DNA of 30,987 nucleotides from a virus, in the IMG/VR virus record IMGVR_UViG_3300042556_003267, positions 1 through 30,987 of that record; one strand, given 5' to 3'. Under the pieces are notes generated by a model. That model was not told where the DNA came from. It ran no database searches and saw only the letters and a list, made by a program, of their open reading frames with translations. Made by a program: the position numbers and the translations under genes. Below, piece after piece: positions 6,960-15,207 of this stretch (positions are counted from its first letter, which is position 1; every line of letters begins with the position of its first letter).

Positions 6960-7970
6960 ATGGCTGCATTGGGTGACGATTTTTTCGTCCAGACGTTTGC
7001 CGCGACTCTTCAAAAGTATGAAAAGACGCTGGTGGACAACGTGTTGCTCGACCACCCTACCCTCGAGCTTTTCAAGAAGAATGCCAAGTCCATCACTGGA
7101 CGCGGTCTCGTGATTCCGGTTCGCGCGTCGAACCTCAACAGCACTGCTTTCGACTCTGCCTCCGGTTCCGGTGGCTTCTCGAGCGCTGTGTCTGCTGACA
7201 TCGTGGGTTCTGCTGTCTATGGCTGGGCCAAGGGCATCATCACTCCGTTCCGCGTCAAGCATCGCGAGATTCTCCAGAACTCCGGTCCTGAGCAGATCGT
7301 GAACTTGGTGGAGGAGTACGTCAAGGCCGCTGCCGCGGACCACGGCGACTTCATCACCTCGAAGCTTCACACTCTCACCGCTTCGTGGGACTCGGACTCG
7401 TTCAACTCGATCGACAACCTGACTGGTAACCTGTCCTCGGACACTTACTACGAGGGTGTCAACGCGGACTTCGCTGCCAACCCAGTTGGTGGAATCGACC
7501 CGTCAGACGCTGGCAAGAGCTACTGGCAGGCCGGTTTCCGTGGTGAGTCTTCGGCTGCTGCCGAGGACATCGCTGCGGCTCTCCGTCGCGCGACGAACGC
7601 AATCTACAAGGCTTCCCGCAAGCGCCCGACCCACATCATCGTGGGTATGGACGTCTACGAGGAGCTCGAGGCCTACCTGGCCGAGAAGGGCACCCTCCAG
7701 GTGCTCGGTGGTAACACCGTTGAGACTCGGTTCACCGAGATCAAGTTCGGTGGCACCGTCGTCCGGCTCGATCCGGATTGCCAGGATGACCGCGCCTACT
7801 TGCTCAACCAGGACAGCCTGCGCTTCGCGTACTGTGCCGGTGAGTTTATGAAGGCATTCCCCGCCCAGGCGGTTCCTGGCACGCTGGACACCGTTGTCCC
7901 GCTGGCCTCGACCATCACGGTCGGCACCTCCGAGCGCCGCGCAAACGGCCTCATCATCCGCACCGCCTAA
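6960..7970 (+). CDS. Major capsid protein (HK97-like fold inferred)
   Basis: This 336-residue protein forms the capsid shell. Its position directly after the scaffold, its length, and the even acidic/aliphatic composition identify it. The N-terminus reads as a helix (DDFFVQTFAATLQKYEK), then a strand-rich section with SITGRGLVIPVRASN. The middle holds DYW-like QAGFRGESSAAAEDIAAALR (about 191-215) and the strand THIIVGMDVYEELEAYL, both typical of HK97-fold coats in environmental phages. It has the strongest ribosome-binding site in the window, AAAGGAGGA at 6944-6952, seven bases before the ATG. A rho-independent terminator follows at 8009-8041. Codon choice is strongly C-ending, as expected for a highly expressed gene. 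No decoration domain is seen. Confidence 0.88.
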   Translation: MAALGDDFFVQTFAATLQKYEKTLVDNVLLDHPTLELFKKNAKSITGRGLVIPVRASNLNSTAFDSASGSGGFSSAVSADIVGSAVYGWAKGIITPFRVKHREILQNSGPEQIVNLVEEYVKAAAADHGDFITSKLHTLTASWDSDSFNSIDNLTGNLSSDTYYEGVNADFAANPVGGIDPSDAGKSYWQAGFRGESSAAAEDIAAALRRATNAIYKASRKRPTHIIVGMDVYEELEAYLAEKGTLQVLGGNTVETRFTEIKFGGTVVRLDPDCQDDRAYLLNQDSLRFAYCAGEFMKAFPAQAVPGTLDTVVPLASTITVGTSERRANGLIIRTA

Positions 7971-8008
7971 TCGGCGTTGCTTCTGCCCCGCAAGGGGGAC
8001 ACGGGATC

Positions 8009-8041
8009 GGCTCCCCGCTTCGGCGGGGGGCCTTTCTCGTT
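8009..8041 (+). terminator. Rho-independent terminator after coat gene
   Basis: A 10-base-pair stem (8009-8018 with 8023-8032, one G-T pair) closes a TTCG tetraloop and is followed by TTTCTCGTT. It lies 38 bases after the coat stop and just before motif copy 3. Coat, terminator, then a new start site mirrors the coat-terminator layout of T7-like phages. Confidence 0.85.
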
Positions 8042-8056
8042 ATATGGGGTAGTGAC

Positions 8057-8082
8057 TCCCCAACGGCGGCTACAAGTGAGGA
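8057..8082 (+). promoter_or_regulatory. Repeated 26-base motif, copy 3 (before adaptor)
   Basis: TCCCCA, ACGG, CGGCT, ACAAG, TGAGGA. It comes 16 bases after the coat terminator and 17 bases before the adaptor start. The adaptor's own Shine-Dalgarno (AGAGGAG, 8085-8091) is separate, so the motif is not needed for translation here. Confidence 0.6.
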
Positions 8083-8098
8083 ATAGAGGAGTTTCGTT

Positions 8099-9103
8099 TT
8101 GATTCTTAGCGACCTGCGCACTTATGCACGAGATCTGACTGGCGTCTATGAGACGTCGCTTATTTCCGACACGACTCTTAATCTGTGGATCAATGAGGCT
8201 TACTTTGAGCTGGCCCGGTTGGAGAAGTGGCCGTGGGCTCCCGCAACCACGTTGACGTCCTCGCAGTCGCCCGCTTTTGTGGCAGAGTTCCACCATATCC
8301 TTGCGTATCGCGCTGCCGTCAAGATCCTTGTATCGCAGGCCGACGACACAAACCGTGGCGCGGAGTACGGCAAGGAGTACACGTTCCTTCTCGAGGCTCT
8401 GCGGCAGGAGTACTTTCCTAAGCTCGCCGCCGGTACGGTCGGCAACCGCGGCCAGCTGCGCGACTACGTGCGCGACATCACAAACGTCCAGTCAGACCGC
8501 GTCTCCGACGCGATGCTGAACCAGTGGCTGCAGGAGGCCTACCAGACGGTGGCCCGTCAGCGTAGCTGGGACTGGCTGGAGAGCACGGACACGTTTGCCG
8601 ATATCACGGATGTCGGCCCATACCTGTTGGTTCCAAACGCACGTGTTCTTTCCGTGCAGTTGATAGATGGCCGCGGCGTCGTGGAGGAAGTGTTTGAGCG
8701 GCCCGACACTGTCAACGTGAACTCAAACCGCCGCATCGCGTACTACGATTTTGAGGACGCAACCGGATACCTGACCCTGGCCCCCGAGGAGCGTTTTGAT
8801 ACGGAAACCTACGATCTCCGTGTTCGCTACTCGGCACAGAACGTAACACTGTCGGCCGACAATGCGACCCCAGCATTTGCGGCGCAGTTCTACCCGCTGC
8901 TCGCCTACGCAACCGCGGCCCGCGTACTACGTGTGCTGGGCCAGGCACAAGACCCGAAGGCTGACGCCTTCGAGGAAATGGCAAACGCTTTGTTCAACGA
9001 CCTTGTCACCTACTACGAACTTAGCCACGATGACACCGCATTCCAGATGGGCGCAGAGGGGCGCGAACTTCAACAGTATCCTTACTGGTTTCGGAGGGTC
9101 TGA
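8099..9103 (+). CDS. Head-tail adaptor protein with internal duplication
   Basis: This 334-residue protein probably forms the ring that joins the portal to the tail nozzle, as gp4 of P22 or gp11 of T7 do. The first helical unit (residues 3-46: LRTYARDLTGV ... LNLWINEAYFELARLEKWPW) recurs at 118-160 (LRDYVRDITNV ... LNQWLQEAYQTVARQRSWDW). A second module, PAFVAEFHHILAYRAAVKIL (58-77), recurs near 260-279 as PAFAAQFYPLLAYATAARVL. So the whole adaptor domain is present twice. The first copy lacks the beta-rich section between the two modules, which the second copy has. The start is TTG at 8099, seven bases after AGAGGAG. Its stop overlaps the next start (TGATG). Adaptor function is inferred from the helical pattern and gene order. 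Confidence 0.72.
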   Translation: MILSDLRTYARDLTGVYETSLISDTTLNLWINEAYFELARLEKWPWAPATTLTSSQSPAFVAEFHHILAYRAAVKILVSQADDTNRGAEYGKEYTFLLEALRQEYFPKLAAGTVGNRGQLRDYVRDITNVQSDRVSDAMLNQWLQEAYQTVARQRSWDWLESTDTFADITDVGPYLLVPNARVLSVQLIDGRGVVEEVFERPDTVNVNSNRRIAYYDFEDATGYLTLAPEERFDTETYDLRVRYSAQNVTLSADNATPAFAAQFYPLLAYATAARVLRVLGQAQDPKADAFEEMANALFNDLVTYYELSHDDTAFQMGAEGRELQQYPYWFRRV

Positions 9104-11391
9104 TGCAAAAGCTGACACTTAGTCAGTTTAACGGCGGCATCCACGAAGCCACCGGACCTCGGGACTTCTCGCAGGGCGAGTGGTCGAAACTTGAGGGCCT
9201 TGTGTTCGAGGATCCGACACGTCTGGAAAGCCAGTGGCCCGTGCAGAGCATTGGCCTCACCTCCGGTTTTCAGGCCGTATTCCCAATCGTGTCAACGGTT
9301 GGAACGTTCCTTGTAGCTCTCTCCAACTCAGGATCTTTGTACTGGTGCAAGGCGCCAGATCCTGATGCAACCCGCACACAGACCCAGGCAAAAACCTGGT
9401 CCGCTGTTAGCACCATTGTTAACATTGGGTATGACGATGCGCAAGTTTCCCAGCCGGCACTAGCAACTCCTAGCGCGGACCCAAACCTTCGTTTTATTTG
9501 CGCCGTATCTGTTCCGATCGCCGACTACTGGGTGACGCCGAACGGGACCTACCCTGGCCGCCGGCACCTTGACGTGGGCGCGCGACAAGGCACGTTCCCT
9601 GGAGTGTTGCTTAACACGCGCACCAGAACGACATACCAGAACGCGGTAATCTGTTTTGTTGACACCACAGACAGCGTTGTCAAGATGATCCTGTTTCCGG
9701 CCTGGCGACGCTTCTATCAGTACGACACGTATGCAGACACGGTAACGGACCAGGGCGAAAACTGGATTACCCCTATTGCCAAGTACGGCGACTACTTTTG
9801 GTTGCGCGCCACCAACGTCGCAGTTTCCAACAACACGTGTACACTAACCCTTAAGCGTATTTCTAACGCCACGCGAGATATCACCGTGAACGGAAACTTC
9901 CGTGCCGCAACAACTCTGATTGTAAAAGCTGGCGACTGGATCACGGTATCCGGTGTAGGCGCAGGCATCGACGGTACACGTCAGGTTTTGACCGCGAACC
10001 TGGGCACCAAACAGATCACATTTTATGTGCCGTCTGATGACGTTGCGTCTAGTGCTGTTGGCGGTATCATCCGGATGATTATGCGTCCATTCCAAACCGA
10101 CCAGTCGTCCGATCTTCACGCGGAAACAGATTTCCGTATGCAGCCATACTACTACATCGACAACAATGGCGCAACCAGCCCAGGCCGCGGGGTTATCCCA
10201 CGCTCTAACGTAGGAGTTATGTGGAAGGAGCTGCTTCTTCTTGGGGACGTAGACTGGCGTATGGGCGCCGGCGTGCCCGCATACACCCCGTCGGATGCGA
10301 CACTAAACTTTCCGCTTATCAACAGCCAGACTGGGCCTTATCCGAACTATATGTATGTTTCGGCCGGAGAGCTCGACACATTCTACCCGTACGGCATTCT
10401 TGAGATCGCACCAAACGGCGCCCGCGTTCTAGGTATGCACATTGTGCGCGACACTCTTGTCGCAATCACTACAGCGGGAGGATCCGAGAGCGGCGTTATC
10501 GGCATTCGCGGAAACCTTGGCGAGGTGCTCACCTCTACCTTCAACCCCGCCCAGACGACCTTCCGCAAGGAGCTCATCAAGGGAGGTATTGGCGGCGTGG
10601 ACTCTACCGGCACCACGCACCGTCAGTTCTCGTGCCTGTGGCCCGAGGCCGGTGTCGCCGCATTCGTTGAGGCTTCTGGCGGCGTATGGTATACCAATGG
10701 CCAGTCGTGCAACCGCCTAGATCTTCGCGGCCCGGATGCCCCAGTTAAGGCAACTGCCGCCGACCACGTTGCGGCCGTAGGCCGCCACCTGTTTGTCTGG
10801 CGTGACGGGCGCCTGCTGGTGTTCTCCATTCTTAGCACGGGTGACGGTATGTCTGGCGCCTGGACTGAACTTGTCCCGCCTTGCACGCAGATCAAATCTA
10901 TGGTGGGAACTTCCAGCGAACTTTACTTCGTTAACGATGATGGACTGATTCAGCGTTACGCTATGGCGGGGCCGCTTGCCGAGCGCGGCGAGATGGACCT
11001 GTTCCGCACCGGCACACTCACCTATGCCACGAACGTATCGGCTATGATTCAGATCGGCACCCCCACAATCGATATGGGCGACGAGAATACCCGCAAGAAC
11101 TGGCACCGTTTCGGGGTGGTCTTTCAAACAGAGACAGACGCCATTCTGGAAAGTATCACCGTGTACGGGTCCGGCGTCCTTAACAGCACCGGCAGCACAC
11201 CATCATACTCGCCCGCCACGTTCCCTGTCACCTACGACAGCGCAGAGGACGAGCACCACGAGGTGGTAGTTCCCGCCGGTATTGGTATGCAGAATATCGC
11301 CTCGGCTTTGATACAAATGTATGGGCACGTCATCATTGAGTCGGCCTCTTTCTGGACGACAGGAGCCAGCAACAAGCGCGGTGATGCCTGA
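9103..11391 (+). CDS. Probable tail nozzle/hub protein
   Basis: This 762-residue, beta-rich protein has almost no Lys-rich or coiled regions. It opens with QFNGGIHEATGPRDFSQGEW and KLEGLVFEDPTRLESQWPV, the form seen in podovirus nozzle or DNA-stabilisation proteins: GG near the start, a statement of the ordered subunit, then a loop rich in Arg and Pro. The rest has repeated short strands, as in a beta-propeller (for example VGRHLFVWRDGRLLVFSI and TSSELYFVNDDGLIQRYAM). It follows the adaptor directly and is overlapped by the next gene, consistent with gp12 of T7 or gp10 of P22. No catalytic motif is seen. The role is inferred from position and fold pattern. Confidence 0.6.
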   Translation: MQKLTLSQFNGGIHEATGPRDFSQGEWSKLEGLVFEDPTRLESQWPVQSIGLTSGFQAVFPIVSTVGTFLVALSNSGSLYWCKAPDPDATRTQTQAKTWSAVSTIVNIGYDDAQVSQPALATPSADPNLRFICAVSVPIADYWVTPNGTYPGRRHLDVGARQGTFPGVLLNTRTRTTYQNAVICFVDTTDSVVKMILFPAWRRFYQYDTYADTVTDQGENWITPIAKYGDYFWLRATNVAVSNNTCTLTLKRISNATRDITVNGNFRAATTLIVKAGDWITVSGVGAGIDGTRQVLTANLGTKQITFYVPSDDVASSAVGGIIRMIMRPFQTDQSSDLHAETDFRMQPYYYIDNNGATSPGRGVIPRSNVGVMWKELLLLGDVDWRMGAGVPAYTPSDATLNFPLINSQTGPYPNYMYVSAGELDTFYPYGILEIAPNGARVLGMHIVRDTLVAITTAGGSESGVIGIRGNLGEVLTSTFNPAQTTFRKELIKGGIGGVDSTGTTHRQFSCLWPEAGVAAFVEASGGVWYTNGQSCNRLDLRGPDAPVKATAADHVAAVGRHLFVWRDGRLLVFSILSTGDGMSGAWTELVPPCTQIKSMVGTSSELYFVNDDGLIQRYAMAGPLAERGEMDLFRTGTLTYATNVSAMIQIGTPTIDMGDENTRKNWHRFGVVFQTETDAILESITVYGSGVLNSTGSTPSYSPATFPVTYDSAEDEHHEVVVPAGIGMQNIASALIQMYGHVIIESASFWTTGASNKRGDA

Positions 11392-11657
11392 TGACCCGCA
11401 AGGTTGTACAAAATGAAGAAGAGCCCACAGAGGTTAGAAAGCTTCGAGAGGACCTGTACGGGGACATCGGACAAGGCACCCGCATCCTGCTGGGCCGTGT
11501 CACCGAGATCCAGAATGACGGGACTATCATTTTCTCGGTAGACGGCGCACGTTACGAGGCACAAAACTTTGCGATCTCGGAGCTCGAACTCGGGGATAGC
11601 GTGGCCGCAATACTTGACACAAACAAGAGCGTTTACATCATCGGAGTACGACGCTAG
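11391..11657 (+). CDS. Small beta-barrel tail protein, paralogue of the next protein's N-terminus
   Basis: This 88-residue protein overlaps both neighbours by one to four bases. After a charged helix ([17 protein letters not shown]) it has five or six strands with the pattern [18 protein letters not shown] ... LGDSVAAI ... SVYIIGVRR, resembling an OB- or SH3-like barrel. The same pattern (GTVIEYQ ... VDDDG ... GDKVLF ... YILLGS) appears at residues 27-80 of the following receptor-binding-type protein. Probably it is a minor tail protein or connecting ring that presents the fibre. Name and function are not established. Confidence 0.65.
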   Translation: MTRKVVQNEEEPTEVRKLREDLYGDIGQGTRILLGRVTEIQNDGTIIFSVDGARYEAQNFAISELELGDSVAAILDTNKSVYIIGVRR

Positions 11658-13411
11658 TGTACCAGGAATATCTACGCAAACTTCAGGCAGACGTTGATGG
11701 TGAGGTGGCGCGCAGGCGCTTTGCCGATTTCAAGGCCGGTACCGTTATCGAGTATCAGCCCAGCCTGTACACTGCCCTTGTGGACGACGACGGGGTACCG
11801 CGCAAGATGCTGAACTATGCTGGGCGGAATGTCATCTCTGGAGATAAGGTTTTATTTTCTAAAACCGAGGCCGGCAGCTATATTCTTTTAGGATCAAACG
11901 CAAGCAGGATAGTAGATATTGGTTTTGTTTTCGAAAGAAACGCTGCGTCCGGCACAGCAACAACACGCGCCGGTTTTTATATATACGGCCCGGCAAACGT
12001 AACTGCAGATTGGGGAGATGGCACATCAACAACTATTTCCGTAAGTACGGGTTTTCAAATAATCTCAAAAACCTACGCAAATACCGCAAGATACAGTGTT
12101 CAACTAACCGGAACAGCCGAAAGAATTGCGTTAAGCGCTGATACGGGAGCAAGAAGCGTTTGGTCGCAACACTTACGAAAGTGTACCACTTTTGGAGCCA
12201 CTAGTCTTACAAGTATGCAATCAATGTTTCGCGGATGCGAAGTCCTGACAGAAGTTCCGACAAGCATACCTTCGTCTGTTCTTAGCACACGAGCTATGTT
12301 TTCCGGCGCGGACGTATTTAACCAAGATATAGGAAGCTGGGACGTATCTAACGTTACAGATATGAACCTTATGTTCTGGGGCGCAAACGCATTTAACCAA
12401 GATATAGGAAGCTGGGACGTATCTAACGTTACAGATATGGGCTCTATGTTTGACAACGCAAACGCATTTAACCAAGATATAGGAAGCTGGGACGTATCTA
12501 ACGTTACCGATATGAGCTATATGTTTGCCAACGCAAACGCATTTAACCAAGATATAGGAAGCTGGGACGTATCTAACGTTACAGATATGAGCTCTATGTT
12601 TTATGGTGCAAACGCATTTAACCAAGATATAGGAAGCTGGGACGTATCTAACGTTACCGATATGAGCTATATGTTTTCTTTCGCAACCGCATTCGATCAA
12701 GATATAGGAAGCTGGGACGTATCTAACGTTACAGATATGAGCTATATGTTTGCCAGCGCAAACGCATTTAACCAAGATATAGGAAGCTGGGACGTATCTA
12801 ACGTTACAGATATGAGCGGTATGTTTGCCAACGCAAACGCATTTAACCAAGATATAGGAAGCTGGGACGTATCTAACGTTACAGATATGAGCTCTATGTT
12901 TTTCTCTAACCAGGTGTTTAATCAAGATATCACCGGATGGGACGTATCTAACGTTACAGATATGAGCTCTATGTTTGAGAGCGCAAACGCATTTAACCAA
13001 GATATAAGCAGCTGGGACGTATCTAACGTTACAGATATGAGCTATATGTTTTTTTTCGCAGAGGTGTTTAACCAAGATATAGGAAGCTGGGACGTATCTA
13101 ACGTTACCGATATGAGTGGTATGTTTTTGCGTACAGGCGCGTTTAACCAAGATATAGGAAGCTGGGACGTATCTAACGTTACCGATATGACTGGTATGTT
13201 TGGTTTTACAACCGGCGTATCTCCAGCGTCTTCGCTATCAGTCACAAACTATAACAACCTACTTATTGGCTGGTCAAATCTTCCTAGTGTGCAGCCGAAT
13301 GTTAGGTTTGATATAAGACAATACTATGATCCAGTTATAGCGACAACGGCAAGAGGTATTTTAACAGATGCCCCCAATAACTGGATTATATACGATTTGG
13401 GCTGGGTCTAG
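11657..13411 (+). CDS. Receptor-binding-type tail protein with 12 DUF285 repeats
   Basis: This 584-residue protein starts at a GTG overlapping the previous stop. Residues 1-80 are a barrel-like domain related to the preceding gene and probably attach it to the virion. Residues 80-165 look like an Ig/PKD-type domain ([14 protein letters not shown]). Residues 219-518 are twelve exact-length 25-residue repeats ([17 protein letters not shown], two variable residues, MF, two variable residues, then usually Ala), the DUF285 or 26-residue bacterial surface-protein repeat. The C-terminal cap ([20 protein letters not shown] ... WIIYDLGWV) is the usual end of such proteins. DUF285 is known mainly from bacterial surface and lipoproteins. 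From about base 11845 to the stop the DNA is much more AT-rich than its neighbours (about 39% GC in one repeat counted by hand), which points to acquisition of the module. Receptor or host-surface binding is inferred. Confidence 0.8.
   Translation: MYQEYLRKLQADVDGEVARRRFADFKAGTVIEYQPSLYTALVDDDGVPRKMLNYAGRNVISGDKVLFSKTEAGSYILLGSNASRIVDIGFVFERNAASGTATTRAGFYIYGPANVTADWGDGTSTTISVSTGFQIISKTYANTARYSVQLTGTAERIALSADTGARSVWSQHLRKCTTFGATSLTSMQSMFRGCEVLTEVPTSIPSSVLSTRAMFSGADVFNQDIGSWDVSNVTDMNLMFWGANAFNQDIGSWDVSNVTDMGSMFDNANAFNQDIGSWDVSNVTDMSYMFANANAFNQDIGSWDVSNVTDMSSMFYGANAFNQDIGSWDVSNVTDMSYMFSFATAFDQDIGSWDVSNVTDMSYMFASANAFNQDIGSWDVSNVTDMSGMFANANAFNQDIGSWDVSNVTDMSSMFFSNQVFNQDITGWDVSNVTDMSSMFESANAFNQDISSWDVSNVTDMSYMFFFAEVFNQDIGSWDVSNVTDMSGMFLRTGAFNQDIGSWDVSNVTDMTGMFGFTTGVSPASSLSVTNYNNLLIGWSNLPSVQPNVRFDIRQYYDPVIATTARGILTDAPNNWIIYDLGWV
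12311..13210 (+). repeat. Twelve tandem 75-base repeats (DUF285 coding)
   Basis: Twelve consecutive 75-base units encode 25 residues each, without insertions or deletions. Most of each unit is identical at the DNA level, including silent positions. The changes fall mainly in codons 19-20, 23-24 and the codons at the unit junction. Units 9-11 are the most divergent. Such repeats can gain or lose units by recombination. Confidence 0.95.
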
Positions 13412-13437
13412 TCCCCAGGCTCGGCTTATGGTAGGAG
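13412..13437 (+). promoter_or_regulatory. Repeated 26-base motif, copy 4
   Basis: TCCCCA, GGCT, CGGCT, TATGG, TAGGAG. It begins one base after the stop of the receptor-binding-type gene. Its last bases supply the ribosome-binding site (AGGAG) of the gene at 13443. Confidence 0.6.
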
Positions 13438-13442
13438 AAAAT

Positions 13443-14336
13443 ATGGCAGAGGACAACGTAGCATCCAGGATCGCCGGAGGGGTCCGGAACGAGCTGCTGA
13501 ACCAGTGGTTGGGGGTTGACGATTTTGGTCGGGTGCTAACCAAAGCAGGCGAAGGTAACTTTCTCGGCGCCCTTAAGTCCCTCGGCACCGGCACACTGGA
13601 GCTCGGCGGCACGGTTGCTTCTCTGCTGGCCGCCCCGTTTACTGGTGGCGGATCCCTGGCTGCTCGAGGCGGGTTGGCTCTCGGTGTGCGCGGCGCCACT
13701 AAGGCGCCCAGGATCCTGTCTGCGTTGCAGAAAGCCGGCAAGGCCCCTCGCCTGGTAAAAGGTTTGGAGACCGCGGCAGGTGCGCGTCGAGCCGCGAAGG
13801 TTGCGGCTGCCGGTCCTCGCGCAAAGTTGATTGAGCGTGTAACGCCGCTGCGCACTCTGCAGGAACGTATGCTTTTGACGCCAAAAGGAACAGGCGTCGC
13901 TCTATACAATCCGGCTGAGGCGGCAGCGTCAGTTGAGCGCGCCCGTCAAATGGGGCGTAATCCTTTGCGCGCTGCCGGCATCATCGATCCAACGTTTAGC
14001 TACCGATCCCTTGGCACGCTAGGATCTGGTCGAATTACCGGAAGGCTGCCAAGCAGCCTCGGAGCGTACACGCGCGGCGCGGCCAGGTTTACTGGTCTTG
14101 TTCCGTTTGCCGGCCAGTCGCTACCGTCGTTTGCTCTCCAACGCTCCGTGGTTCCGAGGATGCTTGGGGAGTTTGTTCAAGGTCCGCCGGCGGACGTGAC
14201 CGAGGGTTTGCTTCGTACTGGCGCAAACCAGCTGAGTCAAGCCGATCTGGACGCTATGCTAGCCGCCGCGGAGCTTGGCCCGGAGATGGCGCAGTTATCG
14301 CCCCTTGAGGCGTATCTTCGCGGGATTCCCCAGTAG
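13443..14336 (+). CDS. Ala-rich presumed internal virion protein
   Basis: This is a 297-residue basic protein rich in Ala, Gly, Arg and Leu. The ATG at 13443 is five bases after AGGAG; an in-frame ATG at 13428 lacks such a site. The region GTGTLELGGTVASLLAAPFTGGGSLAARG is hydrophobic and could insert in a membrane (about residues 45-75). The C-terminus ends in LSPLEAYLRGIPQ, which resembles the start of the 1581-residue protein (DSLEAYIRGQKP). I do not recognise a family. Composition and its place at the head of a block of Ala-rich genes suggest a virion-internal protein ejected with the DNA. Confidence 0.6.
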   Translation: MAEDNVASRIAGGVRNELLNQWLGVDDFGRVLTKAGEGNFLGALKSLGTGTLELGGTVASLLAAPFTGGGSLAARGGLALGVRGATKAPRILSALQKAGKAPRLVKGLETAAGARRAAKVAAAGPRAKLIERVTPLRTLQERMLLTPKGTGVALYNPAEAAASVERARQMGRNPLRAAGIIDPTFSYRSLGTLGSGRITGRLPSSLGAYTRGAARFTGLVPFAGQSLPSFALQRSVVPRMLGEFVQGPPADVTEGLLRTGANQLSQADLDAMLAAAELGPEMAQLSPLEAYLRGIPQ

Positions 14337-14352
14337 CGGCTATCTGTGAGGA
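14327..14352 (+). promoter_or_regulatory. Repeated 26-base motif, copy 5
   Basis: TCCCCA, GTAG, CGGCT, ATCTG, TGAGGA. The first half codes for the last residues of the preceding protein and includes its TAG stop. The end is the Shine-Dalgarno of the gene at 14359. Conservation across a coding boundary shows the constraint is on the nucleic acid. Confidence 0.6.
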
Positions 14353-14358
14353 GTTGAG

Positions 14359-15192
14359 ATGGCCTGGACACAATATCAAGCCGGTGGCAAACCAAAGAAG
14401 CAGAGCACGTCGCCCCTGTATACTTACAGCAGTGCTACGGGCGCTTCCGGCAATGTGCGCCGCGTAGAGAACACCACCGAGCCGACGCCCCCTGTTGCGC
14501 AGACTCCGCCCCCTGTTACCCAGGCCCCTGCCGCTCCCATCCCTGGCTATATGCCGTGGGCGCAGGATCCTCGCAACCCACAATCCCCAAACTATGTTGC
14601 TCCGCCTAAGCCGCGCGGTGAGCAGTATGTTGACTGGAGTCAGGATCCCAGGAATCCACAGTCTTCCGCGAGTCGCCAGTATTTGCCGTGGGAACAGGAT
14701 CCTCGCAATCCTGCGAACGCCGCTGCAAACACGCCGGCGCAGACGGCTTTAACAGCAGAGCAGTTGGCACAGATTGGTAACGCTATGCTTTCGGCAGATG
14801 CATCCGCCCGTGCTGCGCAGCTGCAGGCCGAGGAGGCTATAAAGACCGCCGACATCGATTACTTTGCAAACCTTCGTGGGGCGCGCCAGGGCGCGACCAC
14901 GTCAGCAAACGACTGGCGTGCCCTGCTCGCTGGGGCGGGGCTGAGCCGCTCGCCGGCTATTGGGCTTATGCAGCTGGAACGCATCCGTGGTGGTTTGACC
15001 GGCCGTGAGATTGGCCTGGAGGCCGAGCGCCGAGCCGATCAGGCGGCAGCCCGCCAGAGGGCTCGTGAGGCTGCTGCGGGGGCTGCGGAAACTAGAGCAA
15101 ATTTGGCCTCTCAAATTGCTATGTATGAGTCCGGCAACGTCGAAAAGTATCTTGAGGATTTGTTTAAAAATTATCTCCCCACCAGCGGCTGA
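14359..15192 (+). CDS. Ala/Pro-rich internal virion-like protein with three WxQDPRNP repeats
   Basis: This is a 277-residue protein. A Pro/Thr-rich stretch (about 43-65) is followed by three spaced copies of the octamer W-x-QDPRNP (WAQDPRNP, WSQDPRNP, WEQDPRNP) between residues 68 and 120. The C-terminal half is an Ala/Arg-rich helical region (AERRADQAAARQRAREAAAG) of the kind seen in small ejection proteins such as gp14 of T7-like phages. The ATG lies six bases after TGAGGAG, which is part of motif copy 5. Function is unknown. The repeats may bind a partner protein or peptidoglycan, but that is speculation. Confidence 0.6.
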   Translation: MAWTQYQAGGKPKKQSTSPLYTYSSATGASGNVRRVENTTEPTPPVAQTPPPVTQAPAAPIPGYMPWAQDPRNPQSPNYVAPPKPRGEQYVDWSQDPRNPQSSASRQYLPWEQDPRNPANAAANTPAQTALTAEQLAQIGNAMLSADASARAAQLQAEEAIKTADIDYFANLRGARQGATTSANDWRALLAGAGLSRSPAIGLMQLERIRGGLTGREIGLEAERRADQAAARQRAREAAAGAAETRANLASQIAMYESGNVEKYLEDLFKNYLPTSG

Positions 15193-15201
15193 TATTGAGG
15201 T
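15176..15201 (+). promoter_or_regulatory. Repeated 26-base motif, copy 6
   Basis: TCCCCA, CCAG, CGGCT, GATAT, TGAGGT. The first 15 bases are still in the preceding reading frame (encoding PTSG) and the stop TGA follows directly. It supplies TTGAGG as the ribosome-binding site of the gene at 15208. Confidence 0.6.
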
Positions 15202-15207
15202 ATTCTG

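Noticed and set aside
12221-13150. Long open frame of 309 codons on the reverse strand across the repeats
   Set aside because: It is a by-product of the 75-base periodicity: a stop-free antisense frame in one unit is stop-free in all. It repeats [20 protein letters not shown] without domain logic and lies inside a well-supported gene.
12311-13210. Diversity-generating retroelement target
   Set aside because: Variable codons are spread over twelve units rather than one terminal region, changes are not limited to adenines, and no reverse transcriptase or template repeat is in the window.
12311-13210. CRISPR-like array
   Set aside because: The repeats are contiguous, in frame and protein-coding, with no spacers.
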